The notes below the pieces were generated by a model. That model was not told the DNA's origin. It worked only from the letters and a program-made list of their open reading frames with translations, and searched no databases. A stretch of DNA of 64,000 nucleotides from contig UCKM01000009.1 of assembly GCA_900473175.1 (NCBI GenBank), forward strand, positions 1-64,000. Reading direction: 5' to 3'. This DNA comes from Hyphomicrobiales bacterium. GTDB lineage: Bacteria; Pseudomonadota; Alphaproteobacteria; Rhizobiales; Rhizobiaceae. A program made the translations under genes and the position numbers. This document shows, one piece after another, positions 9,542 to 18,873 of the stretch. How positions within the stretch are numbered: the first letter of the stretch is position 1; each line of letters opens with the position of its first letter.

Positions 9542-9610
9542 ATGCGCAGACGGCATCTGCGCATTCTTGCCCCGTGTGATCCCCAGTCCCTGGGTCATAC
9601 GGGGCCTTTT
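9542..9610 (+). terminator. Tandem hairpins, rho-independent terminator after the fasciclin gene
   Basis: A first hairpin has 9-bp arms ATGCGCAGA/TCTGCGCAT (9542-9564). A second, longer hairpin (9570-9604) has outer arms CCCCGT/ACGGGG and inner arms CCCAG/CTGGG and ends in CCTTTT. It also separates the unit from the convergent engB gene. Confidence 0.75.
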
Positions 9611-9620
9611 GTGAACGATG

Positions 9621-10289
9621 TTATTCTTCGAGAAGAAGAGCGATGGCGGCGCGCAATTCGTCAAGTCCCGCGTTCTTCTCGGACGAGGTCGCAAGGATCT
9701 CCGGATAGGCGGCAGCACGCTTCTTGATAGCCTGCGCCGTTTCTTCCATCAGACGCGGCACACCCGCAGCCTTGATCTTGTCGATCTTGGTGATCACGAT
9801 CTGGTATGACACCGCCGCACGATCGAGCAGATCCAGCACCTCGGCATCGTTCTTCTTCACGCCGTGGCGTGCATCGATGAGCACGTAGACGCGTTTGAGC
9901 GTGGAGCGTCCTCGCAGATAATCAAAGACTAGCCGTGTCCAGGCATCGACCTGCTCCTTCGGCGCCTCGGCAAATCCATAGCCTGGCATATCGACGACGG
10001 CGATCGGCGGAAGATCGCCTCCTTCGCCCGAATGGCCATCAGGAATGAAATAGTTGAGTTCCTGCGTGCGGCCCGGCGTGTTCGACGTGCGAGCCAGCTT
10101 CTGGCCGAGAATTGCATTGATCAGCGACGACTTGCCGACGTTGGAGCGCCCGGCAAAGGCAATTTCAAGCGGCCCTTCGGGCGGCAGGAACTTCATCGAA
10201 GGGACGCCGCGAATGAAAACCCACGCCTGCGCGAAGAGCATCCTGCCCTTCTCGATCAGCTTGTTTGTCCTGTCCTCGGCTTCGGTCAC
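9621..10289 (-). CDS. engB: Ribosome biogenesis GTP-binding protein YihA/YsxC/EngB
   Basis: Essential TRAFAC-class GTPase needed for assembly of the large ribosomal subunit. The 222-residue protein shows the G motifs in order: G1 GRSNVGKSS near residue 47, G2 [11 protein letters not shown] near 72, G3 DMPGYGF near 100 and G4 TKID near 167. The start is GTG at 10289 with GGAAGAG upstream. It lies downstream of rpmH-rnpA-yidC on the same strand, but a strong terminator after yidC suggests it mostly uses its own promoter. Confidence 0.95.
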   Translation of the reverse strand: MTEAEDRTNKLIEKGRMLFAQAWVFIRGVPSMKFLPPEGPLEIAFAGRSNVGKSSLINAILGQKLARTSNTPGRTQELNYFIPDGHSGEGGDLPPIAVVDMPGYGFAEAPKEQVDAWTRLVFDYLRGRSTLKRVYVLIDARHGVKKNDAEVLDLLDRAAVSYQIVITKIDKIKAAGVPRLMEETAQAIKKRAAAYPEILATSSEKNAGLDELRAAIALLLEE

Positions 10290-10360
10290 GTTCTCTTCCG
10301 TCTCTTTTCTTGCTTATACTGCGCGACTGCAATCAATGTTTATCGGCGCCTTGTCAACCA

Positions 10361-10395
10361 GCCCAAAACAAAGCCCCCGGACGTGGCCGGGGGCT
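10361..10395 (-). terminator. Rho-independent terminator of the rpmH-rnpA-yidC operon
   Basis: On the minus strand, 9-bp arms AGCCCCCGG/CCGGGGGCT (10372-10395) with a 6-base loop are followed by TTTGTTTT. It lies 22 bp after the yidC stop codon. Confidence 0.85.
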
Positions 10396-10417
10396 CTATG
10401 GCTTCGGGTGTGGACCG

Positions 10418-12274
10418 CTACTCGGCCGGCTTGGGCTTTTTCTTGAACATGCCGGCCAGATTGTCCCACAACTCGACCTTCACGCCTTGGCGTTTCATGA
10501 TGATGCCCTGCTGAATGATCGACAGCGTATTGTTCCACGCCCAGTAGATGACCAGACCCGCCGGGAAGCTGGAAAGCATGAACGTGAAGATCAGCGGCAT
10601 CCAGTTGAAGATCATCTGCTGCGTCGGATCTGGGGGCGTCGGATTCATCCGCATCTGCAGGAACATGGTTACGCCCATGATCAATGGCCAGACGCCGATC
10701 ATCAGGAATGCCGGAACAGTCCAGGGGATGAGACCGAAGAGGTTGAACACCGACGTCGGATCCGGCGCCGCCAGATCCTGGATCCAGCCGAAGAACGGGG
10801 CATGGCGCATCTCGATGGTGACGTAAAGCACCTTGTAGAGCGCGAAGAACACCGGGATCTGGATGACGATCGGCCAGCACCCTGCGATCGGATTGATCTT
10901 CTCGGTCTTGTAGAGCTCCATCATCGCCTGTTGCTGCTTGACCTTGTCATCCGCATATTTCTCGCGGATTTCGGCCATCTTCGGCTGCACAAGCTTCATG
11001 CGCGCCATCGAAGCGTAGGACTTGTTGGCCAGCGGGAAGAACAGTGCCTTCAGCAGAACCGTGACGAGCAGGATCGCCACGCCGAAATTGCCGATGGCCT
11101 TGTAGAGCGTGTCGATGAGATAGAACATCGGTTTGGTGATGAAATAGAACCAGCCCCAATCGATCAAAAGATCGAACTGGCGGATGCCGCGTTCCTTTTC
11201 ATAGGCGTTGATCGTGGCAACTTCCTTGGCTCCGGCAAAGAGCAGGTTTTCGATGGTTGCCGATTGGCCGGGTTCGATCGTGGTCGGGTCCGACAGGTAG
11301 TCGCTCTGATAACGCGGACGTCCATCAGAGAAATAGGACATGCGCGCCTGGAACGGCTTGGCGGAAGAAGGAACAAGGGTCGCCGCCCAATATTTGTCGG
11401 TGATGCCGATCCAGCCACCGGTCGTTGCTTTCGGCGGCGAGACTTCCTTGGCCTTTTCAATCGCCGCAAACTTGTATTCGACGAGTCCTTCGTCGCCGAT
11501 GACGCCGATCGGACCCTCGTGCAGGACGTAGGTGCTCGGATGGAGCGGCTTCGAGAAGCGGGTGACACGGCCGTAGGACGCAAGTGATACCGGCGCGGCG
11601 GTGCTGTTGGTCACAGCATCCTTGACCGTGAACATATATCTGTCATCGACGCTGAACGTGCGCTTGAACGTCAAACCCTTGTCGTTGGTATAGGTAAGTG
11701 TCACCGGCGTCGATGGTGTCAGGACACTGTTGCCCTCGACGGTCCAGACCGTCTTGTCGTTGGGAACCGACCCCGTCAGTTCATTGCCGGTAAAGCCGAA
11801 CTCGGCGAACTGGCCGTCGGCCATCTGCGCCGGGCTCAGAAGCTGGATGCTTGGCGAATTGTCATCGACCGTTTCGTGGTACTTCTTCAGCTGCAGATCA
11901 TCGAGGCGGGCGCCGGTAAGGCTGATCGAGCCACCGAGACTTGGGGTATCGATCTTAATGCGGCTGGTCTGGCCGAGCGCGGCGGCGCGGGTGAGGCTGC
12001 CTGCCTGGGCGCCATCCTGCGACTGCCCTGGAATATTGGCTCCCGGCGTTGCCGGAGTCGACGATGGAAGGTTCTGCGCTGCCGTGGCGTCGGCTGGAGT
12101 TCCGGCTGGCGTGCTCGCCTGTCCGTCAACGCGCGTCTGTCCTTGCCGCGTGGCCTCGATCTGGGCCTGTTCGCGCTGCGCTTCGATCTTGGGGTTCATG
12201 TAGAACACCTGCCAAAGCGTCAGGATCACAATGGACAAGGCAATGGTTATAAGGAAATTACGATTCGTTTCCAT
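10418..12274 (-). CDS. yidC: Membrane protein insertase YidC
   Basis: Inserts and folds inner-membrane proteins, alone or with the Sec translocon. The 618-residue protein has an N-terminal signal anchor (about residues 6-24), a low-complexity Ala/Thr/Pro/Gln linker, a large periplasmic beta-sandwich domain (about 90-350), and the conserved C-terminal insertase domain with five transmembrane helices (about 370-590), ending in a basic tail FKKKPKP. This is the long Gram-negative form. Its position behind rnpA and rpmH is the standard bacterial order. Confidence 0.96.
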   Translation of the reverse strand: METNRNFLITIALSIVILTLWQVFYMNPKIEAQREQAQIEATRQGQTRVDGQASTPAGTPADATAAQNLPSSTPATPGANIPGQSQDGAQAGSLTRAAALGQTSRIKIDTPSLGGSISLTGARLDDLQLKKYHETVDDNSPSIQLLSPAQMADGQFAEFGFTGNELTGSVPNDKTVWTVEGNSVLTPSTPVTLTYTNDKGLTFKRTFSVDDRYMFTVKDAVTNSTAAPVSLASYGRVTRFSKPLHPSTYVLHEGPIGVIGDEGLVEYKFAAIEKAKEVSPPKATTGGWIGITDKYWAATLVPSSAKPFQARMSYFSDGRPRYQSDYLSDPTTIEPGQSATIENLLFAGAKEVATINAYEKERGIRQFDLLIDWGWFYFITKPMFYLIDTLYKAIGNFGVAILLVTVLLKALFFPLANKSYASMARMKLVQPKMAEIREKYADDKVKQQQAMMELYKTEKINPIAGCWPIVIQIPVFFALYKVLYVTIEMRHAPFFGWIQDLAAPDPTSVFNLFGLIPWTVPAFLMIGVWPLIMGVTMFLQMRMNPTPPDPTQQMIFNWMPLIFTFMLSSFPAGLVIYWAWNNTLSIIQQGIIMKRQGVKVELWDNLAGMFKKKPKPAE

Positions 12275-12307
12275 TGTCAGTCCTTGGGGTCGGGTCCTGC
12301 TGCGCCG

Positions 12308-12670
12308 TCAAGGCTTCGTCGAACGCCGTGTCTGTGTTTTCTTGGAAACCCGTTTCGAGAGTTCCCGGGTCAGGTCCGCAAACGGCGCGTTGAGCGCGTC
12401 ACGGCGAGCCACGATCACATAGTCGGTTCCCGTAGCCATGTCATCTGCAACATTGACGCGCACGGCCTCTTTGAGCCGGCGCTTGATGCGGTTGCGGATA
12501 ACGGCATTGCCGTTCTTCTTTGTGACCGTGAAACCAACGCGGGGCGGACCATCCTGGTCCTCCCGCTCCTTGACCTCGATCAGGAAATACGCGCCGCGGC
12601 GCTTTTCCCCGTTCCGAACAGTCAAAAACTCCGCTCTCTTGCGAAGGCGGAGTGGTTTTTGCTCATTCAT
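12308..12670 (-). CDS. rnpA: Ribonuclease P protein component
   Basis: Protein cofactor of RNase P, which trims the 5' leader of tRNA precursors. The basic 120-residue product contains the family signature [14 protein letters not shown] near residues 58-71 and an N-terminal [20 protein letters not shown]. The open frame is much longer (to 12937), but that extension would run through rpmH, so the ATG at 12670 is correct. It lies 47 bp after rpmH and 33 bp before yidC. Confidence 0.95.
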   Translation of the reverse strand: MNEQKPLRLRKRAEFLTVRNGEKRRGAYFLIEVKEREDQDGPPRVGFTVTKKNGNAVIRNRIKRRLKEAVRVNVADDMATGTDYVIVARRDALNAPFADLTRELSKRVSKKTQTRRSTKP

Positions 12671-12717
12671 TCTGTAGTGCCAACTTTGGCCAACCGCACG
12701 AACCCGCGCGGCCCGCC

Positions 12718-12852
12718 TTATGCCGACAGCCGCTTGCGACCGCGAGCGCGACGCGCTGCAATTACCTTGCGGCCGCCTGCCGTTGCCATGCGGGCGCGAA
12801 ACCCGTGACGTCGTGCGCGGACAAGTTTGGATGGCTGATAAGTACGCTTCAT
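12718..12852 (-). CDS. rpmH: 50S ribosomal protein L34
   Basis: Forty-four residue ribosomal protein, too short for most ORF filters. Translation of the minus strand gives a start [18 protein letters not shown] and an end [11 protein letters not shown], the classic L34 sequence. First gene of the rpmH-rnpA-yidC operon, with a clear sigma-70 promoter about 118 bp upstream. Confidence 0.98.
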   Translation of the reverse strand: MKRTYQPSKLVRARRHGFRARMATAGGRKVIAARRARGRKRLSA

Positions 12853-12969
12853 TTGTTAAATACCGCGGTGTGCGGCCCTTCTTGTGGTCTGTTCTTGACA
12901 GGAGCATATCAGGACCGCCAATGGCGCATAGAAACACGCCGCCGGGGCGGTCAACCCGGACGTGCGCGG

Positions 12970-12998
12970 CTTATAGAGGCATGATGCCGATAAGTCAA
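12970..12998 (-). promoter_or_regulatory. Sigma-70 promoter of rpmH-rnpA-yidC
   Basis: On the minus strand TTGACT (12993-12998) and TATAAG (12970-12975) are separated by exactly 17 bp, close to consensus. Transcription would start near 12963, leaving a leader of about 110 nt before rpmH. Confidence 0.75.
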
Positions 12999-13092
12999 TT
13001 GATTGACGCGATTCAAAAATAGGCAAAATCAGGCAACTGATTTATTGTGCCGACGGCGTAACTGACCTACATCGGGTGTCGATGGAGCTTGT

Positions 13093-14592
13093 ATGACGGC
13101 CACGCAGCAAAAGCCAGACCAATCCCGCATGCTTCCGCATGCCGGACGGCGTTTGCCGGTGCTGAAACGCCTGTCTGGCAAGCTGTTGCGCCTGACGCTG
13201 CTGTTCGGGCTCCTCGCCGAAGTCATGATCTTCGTGCCGACGATGGCCGACATGCGCATGCGCTGGCTCTCCGATCGGCTGAACACCGTCGCCGCTGCCA
13301 GCGTCGTGCTTGCGGCAAGCGATGCCAAGGACGTTCCCCAATCGGTGCAGGACGACGTGCTCCTCGCGACGGGCACGAAGGCAATTGCGTTGCGCGAAAA
13401 GGGTGCATCGCGCCTCCTTGCCGTGTCGGAGATGCCCTCGAAGGTCGATCGCCACGTCGATATCACCGTAACCGACCCGATCACCGTGATCCGCGACGCT
13501 TTCGATACGCTGATCAATGGCGGCAATCGGGTAATCCGGGTCTATGGCCCAATCGGCGACACTGGCAAGGTCATCGAATTGCTGACATCGGATAAGCCGT
13601 TGCGCAACGCGATGCTGCGCTATGCGCGCAATGTGGCGCTCATTTCCCTGTTCATCTCTACCATTACCGCCGGCCTCGTTTTCCTTGCCATCAGCCGGCT
13701 GCTCATCCGGCCGATCCAGCGCATGAGCGCGAACATGCTGGCGTTTGCCCAGTCGCCCGATGATCCGCTGCGGATCATCACGCCCGAGGAGCGCGAAGAT
13801 GAGCTTGGCATAGCCCAGCGTGAGCTGGCCGACATGCAGCGCCAATTACAGCGGACGTTGTCGGAGCAGAAACACCTCGCCGATCTCGGACTGGCGGTAT
13901 CCAAGATCAATCACGACATGCGCAATATTCTGGCCTCGGCCCAACTCATGTCGGATCATCTCGCCAATACCAGCGACCCGGCGATTCAGCGCTTCGTGCC
14001 GAAGCTGGTGCGCACCATCGACCGTGCGATCAATTATTCGCAGACCGTACTCGCCTATGGGGGTACGCAGGAAGCACCGCCGCAGCGGCGGCGGGTAAAG
14101 CTGCGCACACTGGTCAGCGATGTCGAGGAGATGCTCAATCTCGACGCAAAATCCGGCATCGAATTCAACAATCATGTGCCGGAGTCCTTTGAGATCGACG
14201 CCGATCCCGATCAGTTCTTCCGGATCATCCTCAACCTGTGCCGCAATTCGGTTCAGGCAATGACAGGCGATACGCGGGGCGATGCGTCTGTCATCAAGCG
14301 ATTGACCATCACGGCCGGGCAGATCGGCACGACGTCAATCATCGGCGTCGAGGATACAGGACCGGGATTGCCGCCAAAGGCCCGGGAGAATCTGTTCACC
14401 GCATTCAAGGGCGCGGCCCGCTCCGGCGGCACGGGGCTCGGCCTTGCGATAGTGCACGAGTTGGTAAGGGCGCATGGGGGAACGATTGAATTACGCGACA
14501 GTGAAGGAGCGGGGGCGAGCTTCGAGATCCGCATTCCAGACCAGCCGATTTCTCTCGCCGAATGGCGCTCGCGCCGGGATTCAATGCCCTGA
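13093..14592 (+). CDS. Membrane sensor histidine kinase
   Basis: Orphan two-component sensor kinase, 499 residues. Transmembrane helices lie near residues 31-50 and 181-203 and flank a periplasmic sensor of about 130 residues. A HAMP linker follows (LIRPIQRMSANMLAFAQ), then the H-box INHDMRN with H274, the N-box CRNSVQAM, G1 EDTGPGLPP and G2 GGTGLGLAIVHELVRAHGG, so the catalytic core looks intact. No response regulator gene is adjacent; the downstream neighbour, 14 bp away, is a cardiolipin synthase, so the partner must lie elsewhere. The signal is unknown. Confidence 0.92.
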   Translation: MTATQQKPDQSRMLPHAGRRLPVLKRLSGKLLRLTLLFGLLAEVMIFVPTMADMRMRWLSDRLNTVAAASVVLAASDAKDVPQSVQDDVLLATGTKAIALREKGASRLLAVSEMPSKVDRHVDITVTDPITVIRDAFDTLINGGNRVIRVYGPIGDTGKVIELLTSDKPLRNAMLRYARNVALISLFISTITAGLVFLAISRLLIRPIQRMSANMLAFAQSPDDPLRIITPEEREDELGIAQRELADMQRQLQRTLSEQKHLADLGLAVSKINHDMRNILASAQLMSDHLANTSDPAIQRFVPKLVRTIDRAINYSQTVLAYGGTQEAPPQRRRVKLRTLVSDVEEMLNLDAKSGIEFNNHVPESFEIDADPDQFFRIILNLCRNSVQAMTGDTRGDASVIKRLTITAGQIGTTSIIGVEDTGPGLPPKARENLFTAFKGAARSGGTGLGLAIVHELVRAHGGTIELRDSEGAGASFEIRIPDQPISLAEWRSRRDSMP

Positions 14593-14606
14593 CATGAATC
14601 GCCGCA

Positions 14607-16067
14607 ATGGCTGAGTACCTTCCCACTTACTGGCCGCAAATCCTCTTCGTACTGTCGATCGTCCTCGGCGTTCCGGCAGCCATTCATGCAACAATGTCCA
14701 AGGAAGAGGTGCGGGCGGCCATTGGGTGGGTCGGCGTGATCATCCTTTCGCCGGTAATCGGCGCCGTCATCTATGCCGTCGCCGGGATCAATCGCATCAG
14801 GCGCTCGTCAATCTCATCGCAACGCGAATTCCTGCATGAGATAGGCCAGGACCATTTCATGCGCTTCCACGCGCGTGAGGGAAATGTACTCGCATATTTC
14901 GACAAGCGCTTTGCCGCGATGAAGACCCTTGGCGACCGGGTGAGCCGATGCCGGCTTACGACCGGCAACAGCATCGCGATGCTGCAGGGTGGCGACAGCG
15001 CCTACCACGCCATGCTCACGGAAATTGACGCCGCACAACGCAGCATCCTTCTTGAAACCTATATCTTCGACCGCGACAAGATCGGCTATCGTTTCGCCGA
15101 CGCGCTCATCGCAGCGGCAAAGCGCGGCGTCGAGGTCAGAGTGCTGATCGATGCGGTAGGCGCCCGCTACTCCATCCCGAGCATTGTCGGCCATCTTGCC
15201 AAGGGCGGCGTCGATGTCGACGTGTTCAATGGCAACATCATCGTGGGGTTGCGCCTGCCATACGCAAATCTTCGAACGCATAGAAAGATTCTGGTTGTAG
15301 ATGGAAAGGTCGCCTTCACTGGCGGCATGAATATTCGCGCCGGATTTTCTGAGGAAATCTCAGGCAAGGACCATGCGCGCGATACGCATTTTCGGGTGAC
15401 CGGCCCGATCGTGACCGACCTTTTTCACATCGCCTCCGAAGATTGGCGATTTACGACCAAGGAATTGCTCATTGGTGACCCGTGGTTGATCGCGACGCCG
15501 GAGAAGAGCGCCGGCGATCCTATCTTCATCCGCGCGGTTCCCTCAGGCCCGGATCGCAGCGTCGAAGCAAATCACCGCATGCTGATGGGCGCGTTTTCGG
15601 TGGCACACAGCCGCATACGCATCATGTCGCCCTATTTCCTGCCGGACCGGGAGTTGATCAGTGCGCTCGTCACCGCAGCGCGACGCGGCGTCGAAGTCGA
15701 TATCGTCGTCCCCTCCGTGAACAACCTTAAGCTGGTCGACCGCGCCATGACCGCGCAGTTCGACCAGTTACTCAAGAGTCATTGCCGGATCTGGCGCGCC
15801 AGCGGCAACTTCAACCATTCGAAATTGCTGTCCATCGATGGCGAGTGGGCCTATGTCGGATCTTCCAATCTCGATCCGCGATCGCTTCGCTTGAATTTCG
15901 AGGTGGATCTTGAGGTCATGGATGCTGAGTTCGCAACGAAGGTGGAGGCCCTTGTTGAAGCGGCGATGGCATCGGCAAAGCCGGTCTTGTTGCAGAGCCT
16001 GCGTGCCCGCTCATTCTGGGTCCGTCTGCTTGACCGGATTATCTGGCTAGGCTCGCCCTATCTTTGA
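14607..16067 (+). CDS. cls: Cardiolipin synthase, phospholipase D family
   Basis: Condenses phosphatidylglycerol molecules to cardiolipin at the inner membrane. The 486-residue protein has two N-terminal transmembrane helices (about 9-28 and 38-60), and two HKD phospholipase D motifs: H225-x-K227-x4-D232 (HRKILVVDGKVAFTGG) and H404-x-K406-x4-D411 (HSKLLSIDGEWAYVGSSN). Length and layout match bacterial ClsA-type enzymes. It follows the histidine kinase by 14 bp and overlaps the 3' end of the convergent EEP gene by 29 bp. Confidence 0.92.
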   Translation: MAEYLPTYWPQILFVLSIVLGVPAAIHATMSKEEVRAAIGWVGVIILSPVIGAVIYAVAGINRIRRSSISSQREFLHEIGQDHFMRFHAREGNVLAYFDKRFAAMKTLGDRVSRCRLTTGNSIAMLQGGDSAYHAMLTEIDAAQRSILLETYIFDRDKIGYRFADALIAAAKRGVEVRVLIDAVGARYSIPSIVGHLAKGGVDVDVFNGNIIVGLRLPYANLRTHRKILVVDGKVAFTGGMNIRAGFSEEISGKDHARDTHFRVTGPIVTDLFHIASEDWRFTTKELLIGDPWLIATPEKSAGDPIFIRAVPSGPDRSVEANHRMLMGAFSVAHSRIRIMSPYFLPDRELISALVTAARRGVEVDIVVPSVNNLKLVDRAMTAQFDQLLKSHCRIWRASGNFNHSKLLSIDGEWAYVGSSNLDPRSLRLNFEVDLEVMDAEFATKVEALVEAAMASAKPVLLQSLRARSFWVRLLDRIIWLGSPYL

Positions 16068-16902
16068 TCGCAACGGTCTCGGCCAGAGCCGCCTTCAGAT
16101 CGATATGGGCCTTGATCGGCAGATGATCGGACGCCACGCGAGCCAGAGGCGTGTCATGCACTTCAATGGCTGTCACAAGGCTGTGGGGATGACCGAGGAC
16201 ACGATCGAGCGCGAGCACGGGAAAGCGCGAGGGGAAACTTGGCACAGCATTCTTTGCCGGATCGAAAATCGGCCTGAGAAAATGCAGTGACGATCCCTTG
16301 CCGACGCGCCATTCGTTGAGATCGCCAAGCAAAAGGGTCGGACGCGACGGATCGGCATGAACTGCATTGAGAATGGCTTCCGTCTGCTGCTGCCGCGAAT
16401 GTTTGAGCAAACCGAGATGGGCCGCGATAATCCGCAATGGGCCGGCCTCAAGATCGATATCAGCCACGAGCGCGCCCCGTGGCTCGAGGCCTGGCAGCAC
16501 AAGCTGCTGGACGCGGCGAACAACGCCGGCGCGGAACAGCAAGAGATTGCCATGCCAGCCATGGCCCTTCGGATAGAGCGACGCCACCGGAACCGGGACG
16601 AGTTTGTTCTCCCGTTCAAGGCGGGCCAGATCAAGGAGCCCCGTTCTTTCACCGAAGCGTTTGTCCGCCTCCTGAATGGCGACGACATCGGCTCCGATTT
16701 CGCCGATGACATGGGCAATGCGGTCCGGATCAAATTTCTTGTCGATGCCAACGCACTTGTGGACATTGTAGGAAGCAATCAGCAAGTCGCTACGCAATAC
16801 GCTCATGGCGCCGGTTTGGCGCTTCTTGCGGTTCCTGACCGCGGCGAGAATGCTGGCGGAGACGCTTGGTCTGACTGGCCGCGTCGGCTTCTTGCTGTCC
16901 AT
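16039..16902 (-). CDS. Endonuclease/exonuclease/phosphatase family protein
   Basis: Member of the EEP (DNase I-like) superfamily, 287 residues. The metal and catalytic residues are in family order: ASYNVHKC near residue 44, IQEADKRFG near 77, AAHLGLLKHSR near 161, LGDLNEW near 193 and SDHLPI near 260. The basic N-terminus of about 35 residues is not a clear signal peptide. Substrate could be DNA, a phosphoinositide-like molecule or a lipid head group. Its 3' end overlaps cls, and a link with phospholipid metabolism is possible only by position. Confidence 0.85.
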   Translation of the reverse strand: MDSKKPTRPVRPSVSASILAAVRNRKKRQTGAMSVLRSDLLIASYNVHKCVGIDKKFDPDRIAHVIGEIGADVVAIQEADKRFGERTGLLDLARLERENKLVPVPVASLYPKGHGWHGNLLLFRAGVVRRVQQLVLPGLEPRGALVADIDLEAGPLRIIAAHLGLLKHSRQQQTEAILNAVHADPSRPTLLLGDLNEWRVGKGSSLHFLRPIFDPAKNAVPSFPSRFPVLALDRVLGHPHSLVTAIEVHDTPLARVASDHLPIKAHIDLKAALAETVAIKDRASLAR

Positions 16903-17279
16903 CCGCTAGGAATATGTCGGTACGCGACGAATGGCAAGCGAATGCAGAGTAGGCCAACAGGGAGAGCGCGCAATCAAGACTAATGTCTAGCTATGCTCAG
17001 ATGCCACGCATCCGATATCAATGTCCCCGGCTCCAAGTCGAGAACAACATGACGGTCATTCATAACGAGCAAATCAAATTGATTGCCAACGCACTCGATC
17101 GTGCTTCAACCGCGTGTTTTACTGTGGGTATTGCAACACCTGCGGCTGGGTCTCTCTATAATGTCAGCAATTTTGGATCGGCACTCAGCCGGCTCGGCTT
17201 GGGGCAAGCTTGGTCGGTTTGCTTGTGGCTGCCGTTGCGTTACATTCCTTAGCAAGACGAATCCTGAAGAGGCTTCATA
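16903..17279. other. Intergenic stretch without a recognisable gene
   Basis: Contains the upstream region of the EEP gene and of the small ORF at 17280. Short open frames here show no clear ribosome-binding site or familiar sequence. Confidence 0.5.
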
Positions 17280-17378
17280 ATGGACAACACTTGGGTACTC
17301 GCATTTGTGATCACCCCGGCTATCGCCATAGGATTGGGGTATATTGCGGTGCTCTGGTACGAAAGCCACTCCGGCTGA
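17280..17378 (+). CDS. Candidate small membrane protein, 32 residues
   Basis: An ATG preceded by GAAGAGG encodes 32 residues: a short polar start (MDNTW), one hydrophobic helix (about residues 5-27, LAFVITPAIAIGLGYIAVLW) and a polar end (YESHSG). I do not recognise a named family, though similar tiny single-helix proteins occur in rhizobial genomes. Function unknown; it could be a subunit of a membrane complex. Moderate to low confidence because of its size. Confidence 0.45.
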   Translation: MDNTWVLAFVITPAIAIGLGYIAVLWYESHSG

Positions 17379-17480
17379 TGAACAGGATTCGACTTTTCGT
17401 CTTGCCGCTCTACCGCCCTCGCTAGCAGCCGGTGGCTAGGCGATGGTCCCCTTTAACGAGCGGCAAACCAGGGCCGACGC

Positions 17481-18764
17481 CTAAAATCTGTTCCCAACCA
17501 GATGCGCCAGTTGTGCGCCTACCTCGTAATAGCCCTCACGCACCATGCGCATTCCCTGTTCGTGCGGCTTTGTCACCGGCAAGGGCAGATCCGCATCGGT
17601 GACGGTGCCGGCAATGTGCTCCGCCAGGATACGCCCAAAGACGGTTCCGGGTGCGATGCCGCGGCCGTTATAGCCGCTGAAGCTGATGACCTTGGGGGCG
17701 AGCGTGTGAAACCGTGGCAGGCTATCGCTGGTCATGCCGATCTGGCCATACCAGCCGGCTTCGAAGGTTACGCGCTTGATCTGCGGGAAAATCTTGCGGA
17801 TAGAACGGGCGGCCCAGGCCTTGTGAACCGCCATGCCGGTCCCACGCAAAGCGCCGACGCTGCCGAACACCAGACGGCCGGCCTTGTCCATGCGGAACGA
17901 GGTCAGGATTTCCTTTGTGTCCCAACCGCCCTGGCGCTCGGGAAGCACAGTCTCCCTGATTTCTTCAGGCAAGGGCGTCGTGGCAAAATTGAAATAGGGC
18001 AAATGCAGGAGTTCTGCTCTCAGTTGCGGCCACGGCGAGGTTGTATAGGCATTAGTGGCAACAATCACCCATTCCGCCGAAACCGTGCCCGATGGCGTAC
18101 GCAGGACCCAGCGGTCACCGCTGCGCTCGGTCGCGGTGACCGGCGTTCCGGTATGGATTGCCGCGCCGTTTTCGAGTGCGGCTCGTGCCAGCCCGCGGAC
18201 ATAGCCAAGCGGCTGGATCGTCCCGGCCCGGTTGTCGAGCAAGGACGCCGCATAGGCCGTGGAGCCGACTTTGGCCGCAGTTTCCCTCGCGTCGAGCAGC
18301 CGCACGGCGGCGCCGCGCGCCAGCCATTGTTCTGCCCGCTGTTCGAGTTGCTTCACGCCGTCCGCGCCGACGGCGCAATGCAACGTCCCCTTGCGCTCCA
18401 GTTCGCAATCGATCTTGTACCTGTCGACAAGGTTGAATACCGACTGCGGCGCATTGCCCAGCACTTCAAGGAGGCGCTCACCATGCAGCTTGCCCAGGAC
18501 ACCAGGCAGATCATTCGGCATCATCCACATGCCGGCATTGACCAGTCCGACATTGCGGCCTGAACCGCCGAAGCCGATTTCCACCGCATCAACGACAGCA
18601 ACCTTCGTCCCGACGCCCGCCAGATGCAGGGCCGCTGACAGCCCTGTATATCCAGCGCCGATTATCGCAACGTCAACCGATATGTCCCCCTGCAATCGCA
18701 CCGTCTTGGGAGCAGGCGGCGCGGTCTTTTCCCATAAGCCATGGGAGCGTTCGTCATTCAGCAT
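17481..18764 (-). CDS. amaA: FAD-dependent oxidoreductase, L-pipecolate oxidase-like
   Basis: DAO-family flavoenzyme of 427 residues. The FAD-binding GAGYTGLSAALHLAG starts at residue 36, and the C-terminal GYNGRGIAPGTVFGRILAEHI is the typical second flavin-contact block. Related enzymes oxidise cyclic or secondary amines (gamma-glutamylputrescine, glycine betaine derivatives, L-pipecolate). The assignment to L-pipecolate oxidase (AmaA) is inferred from the neighbours: HglS and an aminoadipate-semialdehyde dehydrogenase of the AmaB type lie just beyond, as in the Pseudomonas D-lysine pathway. The product would be piperideine-6-carboxylate. ATG 18764 preferred over 18803. Confidence 0.7.
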   Translation of the reverse strand: MLNDERSHGLWEKTAPPAPKTVRLQGDISVDVAIIGAGYTGLSAALHLAGVGTKVAVVDAVEIGFGGSGRNVGLVNAGMWMMPNDLPGVLGKLHGERLLEVLGNAPQSVFNLVDRYKIDCELERKGTLHCAVGADGVKQLEQRAEQWLARGAAVRLLDARETAAKVGSTAYAASLLDNRAGTIQPLGYVRGLARAALENGAAIHTGTPVTATERSGDRWVLRTPSGTVSAEWVIVATNAYTTSPWPQLRAELLHLPYFNFATTPLPEEIRETVLPERQGGWDTKEILTSFRMDKAGRLVFGSVGALRGTGMAVHKAWAARSIRKIFPQIKRVTFEAGWYGQIGMTSDSLPRFHTLAPKVISFSGYNGRGIAPGTVFGRILAEHIAGTVTDADLPLPVTKPHEQGMRMVREGYYEVGAQLAHLVGNRF

Positions 18765-18873
18765 GGGATCACCGTGAGGGGCCGGCCGGCACACAACCGG
18801 CACATGTATCTATTGTCGTTATAAGAGGCCGGTTCTGCCAGGAGAAGTGCAATTCCTTCAAGACATGATGCGG

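Noticed and set aside
10265..11587. 440-codon plus-strand open frame
   Set aside because: Shadow of yidC in a high-GC region; histidine- and arginine-rich artefact composition.
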